Positions 24,644 to 36,454 of a DNA stretch of 64,000 nucleotides are shown here, one piece after another. The stretch is taken from NCBI GenBank assembly GCA_029582265.1, contig CM055823.1:1302001-1366000 (forward strand). The letters are read 5' to 3'. The notes beneath the pieces are model-generated. The model was given only the letters and a program-made list of their open reading frames with translations, was not told where the DNA came from and did no database searches. Numbering within the stretch: the stretch's first letter is position 1; every line of letters begins with the position of its first letter. A program made the position numbers and the translations under genes. The DNA is from Zoroaster sp. YZ-2022 (lineage: Eukaryota > Echinodermata > Asteroidea > Forcipulatida > Zoroasteridae).

Positions 24644-25907
24644 TGTTGCATTCCCCACTTTTGTGGGTCAACAAATAATAGTCGGACACAAACCTTGTTG
24701 TGACAATCTCAATCAATGGGGTTGGTTTATTATTAACATCACTATTTTACAATAATAACAGGCACTAGTAACATGTATGACAGTGATGGTAGCGTATAGG
24801 TACATGTCAATAGTTAAACTTATATACTTGTGCTAAGTTCCGAATAGGGTGTACGAATACCAACTATTGGGTACAGTCAGTGGGGACCATCGTTCGTTCA
24901 TGCGGCTTGTCACTCGGCATACGGTACGGGCACTGCTATACCGAGAGACGGTCGGCTGGTCGGTCTCTACGACGGGGACCACCGGGGCTTGACTACCGGG
25001 GTGTCTGGACGGGGCCAGAGTGTGTATCAGACCGCATAGCTACATGTAGGCGAACCAATGGCCATATCGACGCCCTGCACCATTGGTTTAACGAACGAGG
25101 CACTGCACTGTAATAGTTCGGTATATCGCACTGTCATGGATCGGATCGAGTCGCATAGATTTCATTCGGAACCGCACTTCTCGCTGAGATCAGGAAATCT
25201 TGGGAATTATATAGAAATCTGGGGCCTAGGAATGAATGAAACATAAGCCTACTTTAGCGTCTTAGCCAATGAGAAGCTTGGCTTCCGCGTCTAAGGGTAG
25301 AAACGTGTGCAAAATCAGGACATACAACAGGTCCTTGTTCCATATATGGTAAGGTATTTGACGAAAGTGAAGTGATCGACAACTTAGAAAGGAGGGCGTG
25401 TTCAAGGGGAAAATGCTTACTGGGCATGTTAAGCTATTTGCTTGGATGCTAAGCTATTACTGCATGAGGGGAACAGCGGCTGTGCTTGGGTAGGGAGCAC
25501 TACACGCGGGCCACGGCTAATGACTGAGCGGGTCAGTCACGGTGACTGTTTGGCCGTGGTTCACCCACGAACCGTGTTCGGTGTGAAAGGGTGGACTCCG
25601 AGGAAAGTATTCGGAAAATAGACTAAGTCCAAAGGACGGCTCCAAGCCACGTGGCGGGAGGGTGTGGCACGCACGCAAGGCTCTCGCTGGTGTTGCATTA
25701 TGCATTGCGTTGGCGCTGGATATGCATGAGCAAAAGTAGCGTCCTTGTATGGATTGCATATTCATAGCGGACAATCGAGGGTTCGGGGAAACAACCCTGG
25801 GACTTAGACTGCTTGAAATTGCATCGTCAGCAAAATATTGAAAGTGGAAGAAGTGAACTATAAGGGGTGCTAATATTTCTCAAAATCAAAGGGTAAGATT
25901 CGTAACA
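24644..25907. mobile_element. Solo LTR (1264 bp) with GTAC target duplication
   Basis: Begins TGTTGCATTCCCC and ends TTCGTAACA, giving the 5'-TG...CA-3' ends of an LTR, and is flanked by GTAC at 24640-24643 and 25908-25911. Base composition is distinctly GC-richer than the AT-rich satellite on both sides. No gag or pol coding is present, so it is best read as a solo LTR left by recombination between two LTRs. Its ends resemble but do not equal those of the LTR at 60076-60719. Confidence 0.8.
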
Positions 25908-25911
25908 GTAC

Positions 25912-26260
25912 GTACATGTGGCATGTGAAACTAAAGAAAGGCTACACTGTACAAAATTTACACACTCATGTAACAAAACCTATGTAGCGGTACATGTGGC
26001 TTGTGAAACTAAAAGGCTACAACGTCAACAATTACACACATACCAAAACATCTGTATCGGTACATGCGGCGGGGCTACAATGTACACAATTTACATACAT
26101 ACCGAAACACTCATATCGGTACATGTGCCATGTGAAACTAAAAAAGGCTACAATGTACAAAATTTACACACATACCGAAACATTCGTATGGTACATGTGC
26201 CATGTGAAACTAAAAAAAAGGCTACAATGTACAAAATTACACACCCAAAACTAACAATTT
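25912..26260 (+). repeat. ~65-70-bp satellite, right part
   Basis: Continuation of the 24330-24643 array, about five units with the same landmarks, after the solo LTR. Overlapping frames here (Cys/His/Thr-rich) are repeat artefacts. Confidence 0.85.
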
Positions 26261-28080
26261 TGAAAGGATAATACACGTGTACATTCTGTACAATACGTGT
26301 ATGTACTTAAGGGTAACTCTGGCAATGAGGTTTGGGTAAATAAATGGAAATACATGTACATGTATGCATAAACTTTTACTAATTTATTTAAAGAATGAAA
26401 TTTTGCAGTGGAACTATGTATTAGCCTAAACTATTGTTTTTGGTGTTGATGCATGCATAATCCATGTAGTGTGGATATGAGAATTACATGTACATGTACC
26501 ATACAACCTCTCATTCATATTTATGTAGTGAATAAGGTGAACTATACTCCTTGTTGACATCATGATTATTGGAGGCCTACAACAACTAGAACAATGAATT
26601 TAATTATTCCTTAATTGCATGATTGATATACGTACTTCTTTGATTTCAATACAATTACCTACATAAAATATTTGTGTTTTGGAAACAGAATTTAAGATAC
26701 AAAATTCTATAACATAATTACATGTACAGGTACATAATTCTGTTAAAAGAATTTGTAAAAGATTAAAACATGCTGTGTTTCCGGTAACCTGACCAACCCA
26801 ATTATATATTTGCAAAAGATACAATGTACATGTAGGGTCATGATTTTGATTTGTGATTTTTAAAATTTTGTTTAATCCAGAAGTAAAATTAGAGTGACTT
26901 TCCATGGCTATTGAGGCTAACATCTGCATTGCACACAAATGCATTCTTATTCTTATACATTTTTTAAATTTTTAACCACGCACATACATGTACATGTACA
27001 CATAACATGTACATTGTACAGTACATATATATATTGTACATATTATATGCATGGTTATGTGAGCTTAATTTTCTTAATCAATACAAAAAAAAAAAAAAAA
27101 AGTTAAAAAAATAAACAAATAAAACCTCTACCTACATTTATGATTTCATTTGCACATTTACATGTACACATGTTCTATCTTTAAAACAAATTTATTCATT
27201 TATTATTACTATTAGTAAATTTATTTTTTGATGGGGTCTTTAGTGTGCATTTTGACATGTAATAGTTGTATGCAAGGGACATACACGTATTTCATGTAAT
27301 GGCTCGATCTGTCACTCAAGAATTGTGCCCCCAAAATCATTAATTCTTTATGGCTTTGAAAATTTATTTTACATTTTTTATTATTATTCAAATTGGATCC
27401 CAAGTTTCAAACAAATACAGTTTATGTACATGTACATCCTCTGTACACTGATTTTAGAAATTACCATGTCTCAAGTGATCTATTGTACTGAAAACAAAAT
27501 CTGTCAAAGTTACAGTATTTTGTAATTACTGAAAAAATCATTTACATTTGTACTTCTTCAGTTGATACAAAACCTTAAAGTACAATGTATGTAATAATTT
27601 AAAAAAATACACATGTTATACACTGTACATGACAATTTCTTGTCTTTGTTGGGAGATCAGGCCACAGTGAGCAATGGGTGTAGCAACAATATACATGTAA
27701 TCATTCATTAATTCAGACATTATAAACCTTGCCAGTCCAAGAGCAAGCACTGCGGTTAAGCCAATTAAAAAAACACCATCATTTGTTTGTGTCCAAATCT
27801 GCAACCTATCTTTTTCATTGTTAGATTTGGTAAAAACTTCCCAAAAGATACATGTAAATCTTTTGCATAAAATCGTCGAAGGTTTCATGAACTGACGCTT
27901 TTGACCATGCAGTGGTAACATCGCGTTTTGAAATATTGCCATTGAAGTTGGTAAAGTTTAAAAATTGTGCTTTCACTTTTATTTCAATCACAAAGATCAT
28001 TAATTTTTACTTTGTTGGAAAGCTGGGATCTCACATGACATGTAACTGGATGTTAGTTGTATAAGGAAACGACTATAAAC
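26261..28080. other. TACATGTA-rich AT spacer, no gene recognised
   Basis: Clustered ATGTACATGTAC words around 26350, 26490, 26830, 26985-27050 and 27425, plus an A-run at 27086-27103. A minus-strand frame at 27616-27942 has a hydrophobic stretch but no recognisable domain and no splice support. Nothing else stands out. Confidence 0.45.
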
Positions 28081-28099
28081 TATAGTAGCATACTTATAA

Positions 28100-28260
28100 A
28101 CCAAAACGTCACTTCGTGAAAACTAAAAACATCAGTATACACGGTTTTCAAGAAGTGACGTTTTCCGTGTGTATTAGTAATGGGGAAAGCGTCACTTCTT
28201 GGAATCACACAATTATTGTTCTGTGACAATGGGCTGCAACGTCACTTTGTGAAAACGAAA
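28100..28260. repeat. Cluster of four inverted GTCACTTC-type repeats
   Basis: Words of the form AACGTCACTTCGTGAAAAC occur at about 28103 (plus), 28144 (reverse complement), 28188 (plus) and 28236 (plus). Neighbouring copies can pair into hairpins. Probably a decayed MITE or nested MITE copies. Confidence 0.5.
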
Positions 28261-28655
28261 AATACCAGTTTTAACATCACTGTAACTAAGAAAGTAACGC
28301 GTTTCAAGACTTGATATTTGGCAAAAAGAAAGGTAACGATGTATACTTTTTAAATATTGACATATTCATGAAATTTTTATATTTCGAGCAATGTGTCACT
28401 TGTTGAAACCCGCAAAGGAATGTTTGCAGTATTTAGCCACTTTCATTTCATACACCATTTGTAAATCTAAAAGCTGCCTTCCATCTTTGGAAAAAAATAT
28501 GAAAAAGGGCCAACTCCCTCCATTTTGTAAAAAATCAGTGAACTGTAATTTTTTTCTTTTTTGCCTTTACATTAAAATATTTTTTTTTGCAAAGTTGTGT
28601 ACCTGTGTATTAAGATTTGTAGGGACTGGAACACTGTTCAAATTGCTGAGGTCAC

Positions 28656-29253
28656 TTACATTGTTGATGCCTTCATGTGGTTTTGTAATGCAGTCCTGTA
28701 CATGATACTACCACTACTAGTACATGTAGTTGTTGGAAGGACTCCATCGAAGTCTGCAACTTTGATGAACCCGCAGATTCGCAGATCACTTGTTAGTTTG
28801 AAGCGCACAACTGTCACGTACCTTGTCAAACCCTCTCGAACAGCAACATCCCAGTTTGTGCCAAGCAAAGTGTCCAGGTTCCCAATAGTGTCCTTCAAAT
28901 AGCAGTACTTAACGTATGTGGAGTCTGGTATTGCTAGCCCAAGAAGATCACAGTCGTTTTCAATAGACAGCAGTCCCAAGTCAAAACTTGGATAGCTGCA
29001 TTTTCCTGAACTCTGATCGGTATGTAGTACACCTCATGTTCAGTTGAGACGCCTGAAAAGTGTCCCTTACCAGCTTCGTAGAGACTTTCTTAGCTTTTCC
29101 AGAGATAGGGAGGTCAACGTCTTTCAAACTGGCAAGTTTCAAAGAAACACTAATTTCTCGTTTCACCTCATCTCCAACCAATGGCCAACAGAGGGCTGTG
29201 TGGTCCAGCAGGTTTATCTGTACTATCATTACCAAAACAGACAGCCCGTGCAC
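28656..29253 (-). CDS. Last recognised exon of the minus-strand Tudor-like gene
   Basis: Acceptor TTCCATAG|GTG at 29253, in phase with the exon ending at 30109. It reads for 90 codons (LDHTALCWPLVGDEVKREI and so on) to a stop at 28981-28983. A second open frame offset by one base (28979-28656) continues with similar composition (TNWDVAVREGL, DLRICGFIKVADFDG). Either the protein ends at 28981, or a one-base error or mutation splits a longer exon of about 198 codons. No domain is recognised. Confidence 0.45.
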
Positions 29254-29699
29254 CTATGGAAATGACCATAAGATAGTATTTAGCAGTGACACAATTTAAA
29301 TAATGTCTTTGAGTGCCAGGCCTGCGCTAAGCGTTGCAATTTTGCCAGGTCGAACTAAAATGATTTTTGTTTGACAAGAGTGAAGCAACAAATAATAATT
29401 GCTGACAATCGTCAAATTTAATTCAAATCGCAGTCATACTTATCATCTGCATATTCGCCCTCCCCATCCCTGGATCCGCTACACTGATCTAACTATGCTT
29501 ATCACAATTACGGAACAATGGGAGTGCCTATTTGCCCAGAGATAAGACTTCATTCATTTTTTTTTTTTTCAACTTAGCTGGAGAGCTGTTTGTTGGTGTG
29601 GTGCGGGAAGAAAACAATTGCAGCCAGAGAGACTACAAGTATGCTGTGGCACATGCACAAATGCACATCACTAAAAAGCATCGTCCATGTAGAAATAAA

Positions 29700-29712
29700 T
29701 AATAATAATAAT
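29700..29712. repeat. Short AAT microsatellite
   Basis: A short AAT run followed by GGACATTTCTAGTGCGCC, the kind of ATT-adjacent repeat tail seen elsewhere in the window (8540-8640). Confidence 0.5.
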
Positions 29713-30108
29713 GGACATTTCTAGTGCGCCATGTCTGTCAAGAATGACACTCCTGGTGCTATACTTGTTAAGAACTCTGCTAAAAAAACACAGAGACAAC
29801 CAAAAGGTCACAGCTACGATTTCTGGAATAAATAGGTTTTAAGAGTTGTTTTAAAACAAGAGCAAGTGTCTGCTTGTCTGAGTTGAAGTAGGAGGCTGTT
29901 CCAAAGAGATGGCCTGGTGTGTGAGAAACAATGATTCAATTTGTTTCAACACAGCAAACATTCATTCCCAACTCTTCTCAAAACAAAAACTGGGAGTTGT
30001 CCTAACATTGGGAGGGGAATTATGCACAATACTGCCACTAGACATCATTTTTTGTTGTACACAGCATTTGCATTTACATGTAGAATTGTAGGATTTATTT
30101 AAACTTAC

Positions 30109-30267
30109 CTCAAACACTTTTCCACACTGGCGTTGGCCAACTCTAAAAACCTGGTTGTCAACATCTGTCTGGTCCATCTGTTGTGCCTCCATATGCTGAC
30201 TTGTTGTTTCTTCTACGGGAATGCCCAATGGTCTTGCCTCACTGTTTTCCACTTCATGATTCTTTTT
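30109..30267 (-). CDS. Internal exon of the minus-strand Tudor-like gene
   Basis: 159 bases (53 codons) with acceptor TTCTCAG|AAA and donor GAG|GTAAGT, phase 0 at both ends. Hydrophilic, Gln/Glu-rich (HMEAQQMDQTDVDN) ending with GQRQCGKVFE. It joins in phase to 30653-30714 upstream and 29253 downstream. No domain is recognised. Confidence 0.6.
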
Positions 30268-30652
30268 CTGAGAACAGAAGAAAAAAAAATGTTAACAACT
30301 TTTCATCCTAATCTGCATTGTTTCAATGTAAGTACATGACAGGAAACATGACAACCTTTTTTTGTTTGTGTTAATTTAAAATAATATTTGTAGTGTATCG
30401 AACACCGCAATTGTCTTTTGAGAAAATCATAGAATGAATGGCATTTTGGTGGTAATTATCTTCAGCAAAAATTTACAGGAATGTATGTCATGTTTTTATA
30501 ACAATCCTTTCCTTTACCACTTAAAAAAGGCTTGTAGAAAAGTACAAAAAATCAAAGCTGATAAAAAGCACCCTTACTTTGCTGTTAGCTCACCAGCACT
30601 CATTTTGCAAATTTCATTTAGTTCAGTTTAATAGTTTTTAACGATAGATTAC

Positions 30653-30714
30653 CTTGCATTGAAGGCGACATTTTTTCTTCTTTCTTTCTGAAGGTTGTTG
30701 TTCAGTCTGGGTAC
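30653..30714 (-). CDS. Small internal exon of the minus-strand Tudor-like gene
   Basis: 62 bases with acceptor TTGCTCAG|GTACCC and donor TGCAAG|GTAATC. Entered in phase 1 and left in phase 0, it matches the neighbours exactly. It encodes TQTEQQPSE followed by a basic patch, RKKKKCRLQCK, that could be a nuclear localisation signal. Confidence 0.6.
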
Positions 30715-30986
30715 CTGAGCAAAAAATTAAAGAAAATAATATGTACATAAATAATCAGATAATTAAGAAAGACTTGAAACTAAAAGAAGCCATGAAAAGG
30801 AGTTGGTACATGTGCTAACAAATATAAGCAATCGGCTACATTTTGTTTGATTCAAGTATGATTGATTTACAAAGACAGATCCAGCTTTTAAAAATGGCGG
30901 TGGTTTTGTGAGCTGGATAACTCACTGAAGGCATACAAGTTTACATTCCCATTCAGTGATTTTTTTTATGCACAATATTAAAGTTG

Positions 30987-31251
30987 CATGGCCCGATCTT
31001 TATATGGTCAGGAACCATTACAAAATTAAAAACTGTTCTTATAAATCACATAAGAGATCGGTCACGTGATTTATTGTCGGGTCCCGACAATAATTCATTT
31101 TGGGCATTTTAATTCACTGTAACTTATCATTTGCGGATTTTTGTGTGTGCGATGGCTCAAATAAAACCACGTAACTTTCTCGACCACACCAAAATATCTA
31201 TTTGAATTTTTAATAAATTTTTGGGCCAAATCGGCCAAAGATCGGGCCATG
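30987..31251. mobile_element. 265-bp MITE with CATGGCCCGATCTTT termini and a central palindrome
   Basis: CATGGCCCGATCTTT at 30987 is matched by its reverse complement ending at 31251. In the middle is the perfect palindrome TTATTGTCGGG/TCCCGACAATAA near 31065-31095. No coding. It lies in the intron just downstream of the exon ending at 31293. No clear target duplication was identified. Confidence 0.65.
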
Positions 31252-31292
31252 AAAATGAAAATATAACTTGTAAAAACAATAATATACTTTAC

Positions 31293-31504
31293 CTGGCAGC
31301 ATAACGAAACAGATATCCACAGATGATCCATCTTGCAGGAGAAGATTCTGGTTGAAGGGATCAACAGTATTGATGACTTCTTCCCCATCTGTCGTACACA
31401 CAACATCTCCCCGTTGACACTTTGCAAGAAACTTTAACTGCTCCTTGCTTGGTCTGTTTGCCCTGAAGGCACGCCTTCTTTGTAGTAGTGTATGTGTTCG
31501 CCCC
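31293..31504 (-). CDS. Internal exon of the minus-strand Tudor-like gene
   Basis: Acceptor TTTTGTACAG|GGGCGA and donor CTGCCAG|GTAAAG. It encodes about 70 residues: a basic N-terminal part (QRRRAFRANRPSKEQLKFL), then RGDVVCTTDGEEVI and DGSSVDICFVMLPG. The donor phase matches exon 30653-30714. Exon 39727-39934 ends in phase 1 while this one starts in phase 0, so at least one more exon is needed between them, or they are different genes. Confidence 0.55.
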
Positions 31505-31899
31505 TGTACAAAAAATAGATACTTTGATAAGACCTTGATGAAAATTAAACTTGTGACAGCAATCACTAAATTTAACTAAGTTCACTTTGCTACATTAATT
31601 TATTTTCATTCGCAATTAATCTCTATTCATCATAAGAGATTATGTTATTATCCCAAATATTGCCTTGCCGATAATCTACCCCAAAAAAAATCAATCTACA
31701 GAGAAAATTCATTTCGAGAGACTTTGTCAACCAAAAAAATAAATTAATTAAACAATATTGGATATTCTGCTTCAAATTATAATAAAAAATAGGCCGAGGT
31801 CTATATATTTATAAATATAAATGAATATAATTTGACAAATCCCATATATTTAAATCCTGTACTTTCTTTTTCTTTCTTTCAAAAGATGAAAAAATGTAC

Positions 31900-33287
31900 C
31901 TAAAAAAAATAAATTCAACCGTCCGTACGAGTTGACTTGGGTACGAGTTCATTCGGGTACGAGATGACTCGGTTACGAGATCCACACCACCCAGTATGAG
32001 TAACTAGACAAAAACAATACATGTAATGTACAACTCGGTGGAGTTTGTCAAACGAGTATAAATATTAATTTTAGAAAATAGAATAAGCTGCTGCAAACTG
32101 CTTACCAACCAAAATGACCTGTGGTATAAATGCAAAAAAATAGGTAATGGCCTCACGTTTCGACCCTACACCATAACAGAGTCTTTCTCAAAGGCTAAAG
32201 AATAATTTGTAAACACAAGGACAAGCCTGTTATCCCTCTAGTTGTATAGACCGGGGGAAAAACTTGTCAAACAGCCACCATGGCCGTCAGAATACACGCA
32301 TTTTTTACCTACCGATTAATAATACTCAAAATGTTCACCAAGCCTTTTCGGCGTAGCGGCTGTCCATGAGTGTTTTTCATGCAGGAGTTGTAAACTGACG
32401 ACAACACGTTCACAGTAAACGTACATAATAACCGACGATTAAGCACAATAAAGTTTGAACAATATTAAAAGTAGTAGAAACCTTTCAATTTAGATTTTAG
32501 GTTTAGATATTTGTCAGCGCTGAACATTGAAGATGTGACCGAACCACAGTGACTTCACACGGTAAGCCGCCATGATGCATGTTGCCCCAAAGACCGTACC
32601 ATTATGCCACGGGTATGTTAACAAGTGGGCGTTCGAACTAGCAACGCACCAGCAAACCAAGGGAGAAGTCTGGATATTACGAGTCAACTCGTACCCTTGC
32701 AAAGTCGTGCCTAACCAACTCGTACATGTACTCGTGCCAACTCGTACCCGCGCCAACTCGTACTCTTGCCAACTCGCTTGTGCTCGCGCCCATAAACTTA
32801 AATGTATTTTTTCTGTCTCGCAAAGTATGAAAGGTATACTTGTTTATTTCATTTTGCTTTGCCTTGGTTCAATGAAGGTTTTTATTTGAAATTCTGATTT
32901 CGTTAGATAAATATTTTTCTGAAAGGTTTGTATTTGAAATTTTGATTTTGTTAAATTTTATTTATTTTATTTGGGCTTTGCCTTGGATGAAGTTTGTTCA
33001 ATAAATGTTTTTATTAATGCTATAATATTTTTTCCCCTTATTTATGCTTAATAAATGTTTTTCTTTTTGCTTTGCCTTATTTTATTTTTATCAGACAACT
33101 ATGAAAATAATCTCTCTTGAAAGATAAGTTTTATGATAGTAGGCCTACAATGAATGCTAGATTCTGCGCGGAAAATTTCATTTTACGTTCTTGCAAGGAT
33201 ACGAGTTGGCAAGGGTACGAGTTGACCAAAATGGGCACGAGTCGGTTTGGGTACGAGTTGACCTGTTTCCACGTCGGCTATTCAGTG
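31900..33287. repeat. Scattered GGGTACGAGTTGACY repeats in both orientations
   Basis: Short clusters of a ~15-base word built on TACGAGTTG: plus orientation at about 31925-31985, reverse at 32680-32780, and plus again at 33195-33270. The reverse cluster can pair with either flanking cluster. At 32130-32215 is CTCACGTTTCGACCC with AGAGTCTTTCTCAAAGGC, a hammerhead-relic-like motif on the minus strand. No gene is recognised. Confidence 0.55.
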
Positions 33288-33383
33288 TTGGTAAGTGATG
33301 ACGTTTTGGAGCCATGTGTTCGTACATGCATGCATACATTCGTTTACATTGCACTTCCGGCTCCAAAACGTCACGCTTACCAA
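33288..33383. repeat. 96-bp hairpin/MITE
   Basis: TTGGTAAG...GACGTTTTGGAGCC pairs with GGCTCCAAAACGTCACGC...CTTACCAA across a loop containing GTACATGCATGCATAC. Probably a very short MITE. No coding. Confidence 0.6.
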
Positions 33384-35069
33384 AAGGATAGGAAGAATTC
33401 TCTATCCCGCAGTCAGTGCGCATCATAAGTGCTGAAGTAAGTGATTGGTCAATATTTTGGACTTTGACACAGAACGACCAGTCATATTGGCGCAACAATA
33501 AAATTAATTAAAACAAATTCTCAATCATGTCATCAGTGATGATTTCACTAGCCGTTGCTGTGACCCTTACTGTTTCCAGTAACATCATCGAATATCATTC
33601 ATTGTATAGATGAATAGTTTGTCGATCTACCCATACAATAGTTCAAATTAATACTGCGGGGATTCGATAACTTATTTAAAAATCACATTTTCTAAAACGT
33701 TTGTTTTGGGTCCAAAAACTTGCAAATTTATACCGGTAAATGTCCCCCCCCCCCCCCCCCGGAAAACACGTAAAAACATGTAACACGATTTTGAAAATGG
33801 CTTCGAAACTCATTAGTATGCAAAACAAGATTTTGTGTGTGCGCACCATGAATATTTGCCCAAAAAATAGAGCACTTTCCAGAAGTTGCCCAGTGACTGC
33901 TGAACTGTCTGCCTCATAGGTCTAGCCGAGGGGGACAAAAATTCCGCCAAGCTCGCGGCGTCTACAGTGCAGTGCAAAGCACTCTGCAAACATCGTCAGT
34001 CCTTTGTGTCGGAAAAAAAAAGGCCAACAACTCACACTAGATCTGACGACACCTGACGACAACACGTTGAAAATGCACTGAAATACAACGTTCGTAGCTT
34101 TAGAAAATCTTAAATATGTGTAAAAGAGTCTTACTTGTCTAATTACCTGCAATCTGGTGGGAAAATTGTGTTTTTTTTAACTCAATAAAAAAAAACGATT
34201 CTCTATGACGAAGTATTTTAGCCGTGTTGCTCTGGCTCTCACAACGTACTTGAACTCTACCATTATGCGATTTGTAATTTTGTTTAGGTTCACCAGCGAT
34301 CTGGTTATTAATATATTTTATAAATAAATGTTGAACTTGTATTAAATGATTATTTTTAAAATTAAAACATAATATATTGGGAATAAGTAATACGCCTATC
34401 AAACTAATATCAAACTATAGCAGACCGGTCACCTGTCATGATCCTTCACATGCAACTTCTACTACCCTATGTAATGGAACAGTCCAAGTGCGCTGCGAAA
34501 TCAATACGGTGGCCAATACGGAAGTTCGCCATTACTACTTCGTCGGAGAGAATCGTTTATGTATTAATTAAAACACAATTTTCCACTGAGTTGGAAGTAA
34601 TTCAGACAAGTAAGACTCGTTTAGTTTGTTGAACTTTAAACGTGGTGTTTCAGTGCATTTTAAATTGGTTGTCGGCTATTAAGTGCGACCCCTTTGTGTT
34701 GCTAGTCTATAGGGCTGGAAATAATAATAATATCACTCACGTCGACCTTTAGGTTTTGTGGGACCATGGAGGAAGGAAGCTCCTCCATGGTGGGGCTGAG
34801 AGACTGCTGAAATGAGCGGGCTTTTTGACTAACAAGTAGACAGTCCACGTGTACATTTACGTGGCCTCTAGCCAGGTTACTTTCAGTATATCGGACTACT
34901 TTTCGCTGTTCTCTTTATAGGCCATGTTTGTAATTTTATTAATTTTGTTAAAGGTTCCATTTCTCGGAGAATGATCGGCGATGAAGTATGGGGTCTAAGC
35001 TATGGAAATAAGCATAAGCACTTTTATGTAATAACGTGTTAAATGTAATAGTACATGTATAATGAAGTA
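33384..35069. other. No gene recognised
   Basis: Contains a C homopolymer at about 33747-33762 and the inverted pair CCATGGAGGA/TCCTCCATGG near 34765-34790. Short frames lack support. Similar words around 34140-34260 and 34480-34600 (AACACAATTTTCC, GACGAAGTA) are in opposite orientation and may be a decayed inverted-repeat element. Confidence 0.4.
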
Positions 35070-35073
35070 TTAA

Positions 35074-36370
35074 TAGTAGTATATGTGGAGCAAATCTGTC
35101 ATCTTTGTGGCGGAGCAGTCTGCAGTTTTGTCTGCAGTGATTTTGTGCAGTTTGTAATGGCAGTTCTCCACATTACTCCACTGTGCAGTGGAGCAATGTG
35201 GAGGAGCATTGCACTTTGTGGTGGAAGGTGTGCAATTTATGCGGCGGTGGGTGGTGGGGGTAACTCCTATGGAGTTTGTGTACAATTTTGTGGAGCAGAG
35301 GGGTGGAGCATGTGGAGCATGGAGCAATTTTTCCGTAATTGTACACAAACTCCATAGGAGTTCCACCACCACCCACCGCCGCACAAATTGCACACCTCCC
35401 ACCACAAAGTGCAAATCTCCTCCACATTGCTCCACTGCACTGTGGAGGACTGTGGTTCATTGCCGTTACAAACTGCACAAAATCACTGCAGACTGCTCCG
35501 CCACAAAGATGACAGATTTGCTCCACACATGATTGAAATTTTTTTTTCAAATTTTTTTTCAACCACAATTTTACCACTGCACACAACTGTACACAAAATA
35601 CTGCACACAACTGCGCACTACTCCCTCCACACAAACTGGACACAAAATACTGCACACTACTCCCTCCACACAAACTGCACAGAAAATACTGCACACTACT
35701 CCCTCCACACAAACTGCACACAAAATACTGCACACAACTGCGCACTACTCCCTCCACACAAACTGCACACAAAATACTGCACACAACTGCGCACTACTCC
35801 CTCCACACAAACTGCAAACAAAATTAAAGGTGGAGGTGTGCAGTTTGTGTGGTGGAGGGAGTAGTGCGCAAGCGCAGCATGCCGGAGGTGTGTAGTTTGT
35901 GTGGTGGAGGAGAAAGTGCAGCAGCATGCATATTGATGATTTCGGGTAAGTTGAGATGAATTTAAAGGTGGAGGTGTGCAGTTTGTATGGTGGAGGGAGT
36001 AGTGCGCAAGCGCAGCATGCATTACTTTCTGGCTACAATCATTCGTTTCACAGAAGTATAACATCCACCCCGGCGTGTTCTCATACCTTTTGTAATGTTT
36101 TTTTTATATATATATATTTTTTTAAATTTATTTAATTTATTTAATTTTATTTTTTATATTTTTTATATTTTATATTCCTTAAGGGTAGTAGAAAGGGGAG
36201 GGACAACAACGTACGAAGACAGACAAAAGAACGACTGTACATGAAGCTATTCAAGTATGATTTGTTAAATTTAATTTTAACATCAACAGCAATCTTTGAC
36301 ATCAATATATTTACAGATGGTTTTTATATTGGTTTTAAATTGGAAAACATTTGATAAACTGAAAACATTA

Positions 36371-36421
<51 letters not shown>

Positions 36422-36440
36422 GTTATTTTAAATTCTAACA
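35074..36440 (+). repeat. Left arm of the fold-back element
   Basis: The outer third is itself palindromic: 35090-35340 is repeated inverted at 35340-35530 around the sequence AACTCCATAGGAGTT. Then come ~30-bp tandem units (ACTGCACACAAAATACTGCA at 35570-35820), a block ending GCAAGCGCAGCATGC given twice, AT-rich DNA, and the ATT run at about 36370-36420. Cys- or His-rich frames in all six readings are artefacts of these repeats. Confidence 0.85.
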
Positions 36441-36454
36441 AATTCGGGGCCTTT

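Noticed and set aside
24880..25246. Frames inside the solo LTR as protein genes
   Set aside because: The segment has LTR ends and a target duplication, and the frames show no gag, pol or other motif.
27616..27942. Minus-strand 108-codon frame as a gene
   Set aside because: A hydrophobic segment is present but there is no domain, no clear splice sites and no conservation to judge by.
28391..28902. Plus-strand frames opposite the last exon of the Tudor-like gene
   Set aside because: They overlap the minus-strand reading, which has phase-compatible splice borders with its neighbours.
35055..36064. Cys-, His- and Gly-rich open frames in the fold-back arms
   Set aside because: They occur in several frames at once and in mirrored form in the other arm, so they are artefacts of CACACAAACTGCACA-type repeats.
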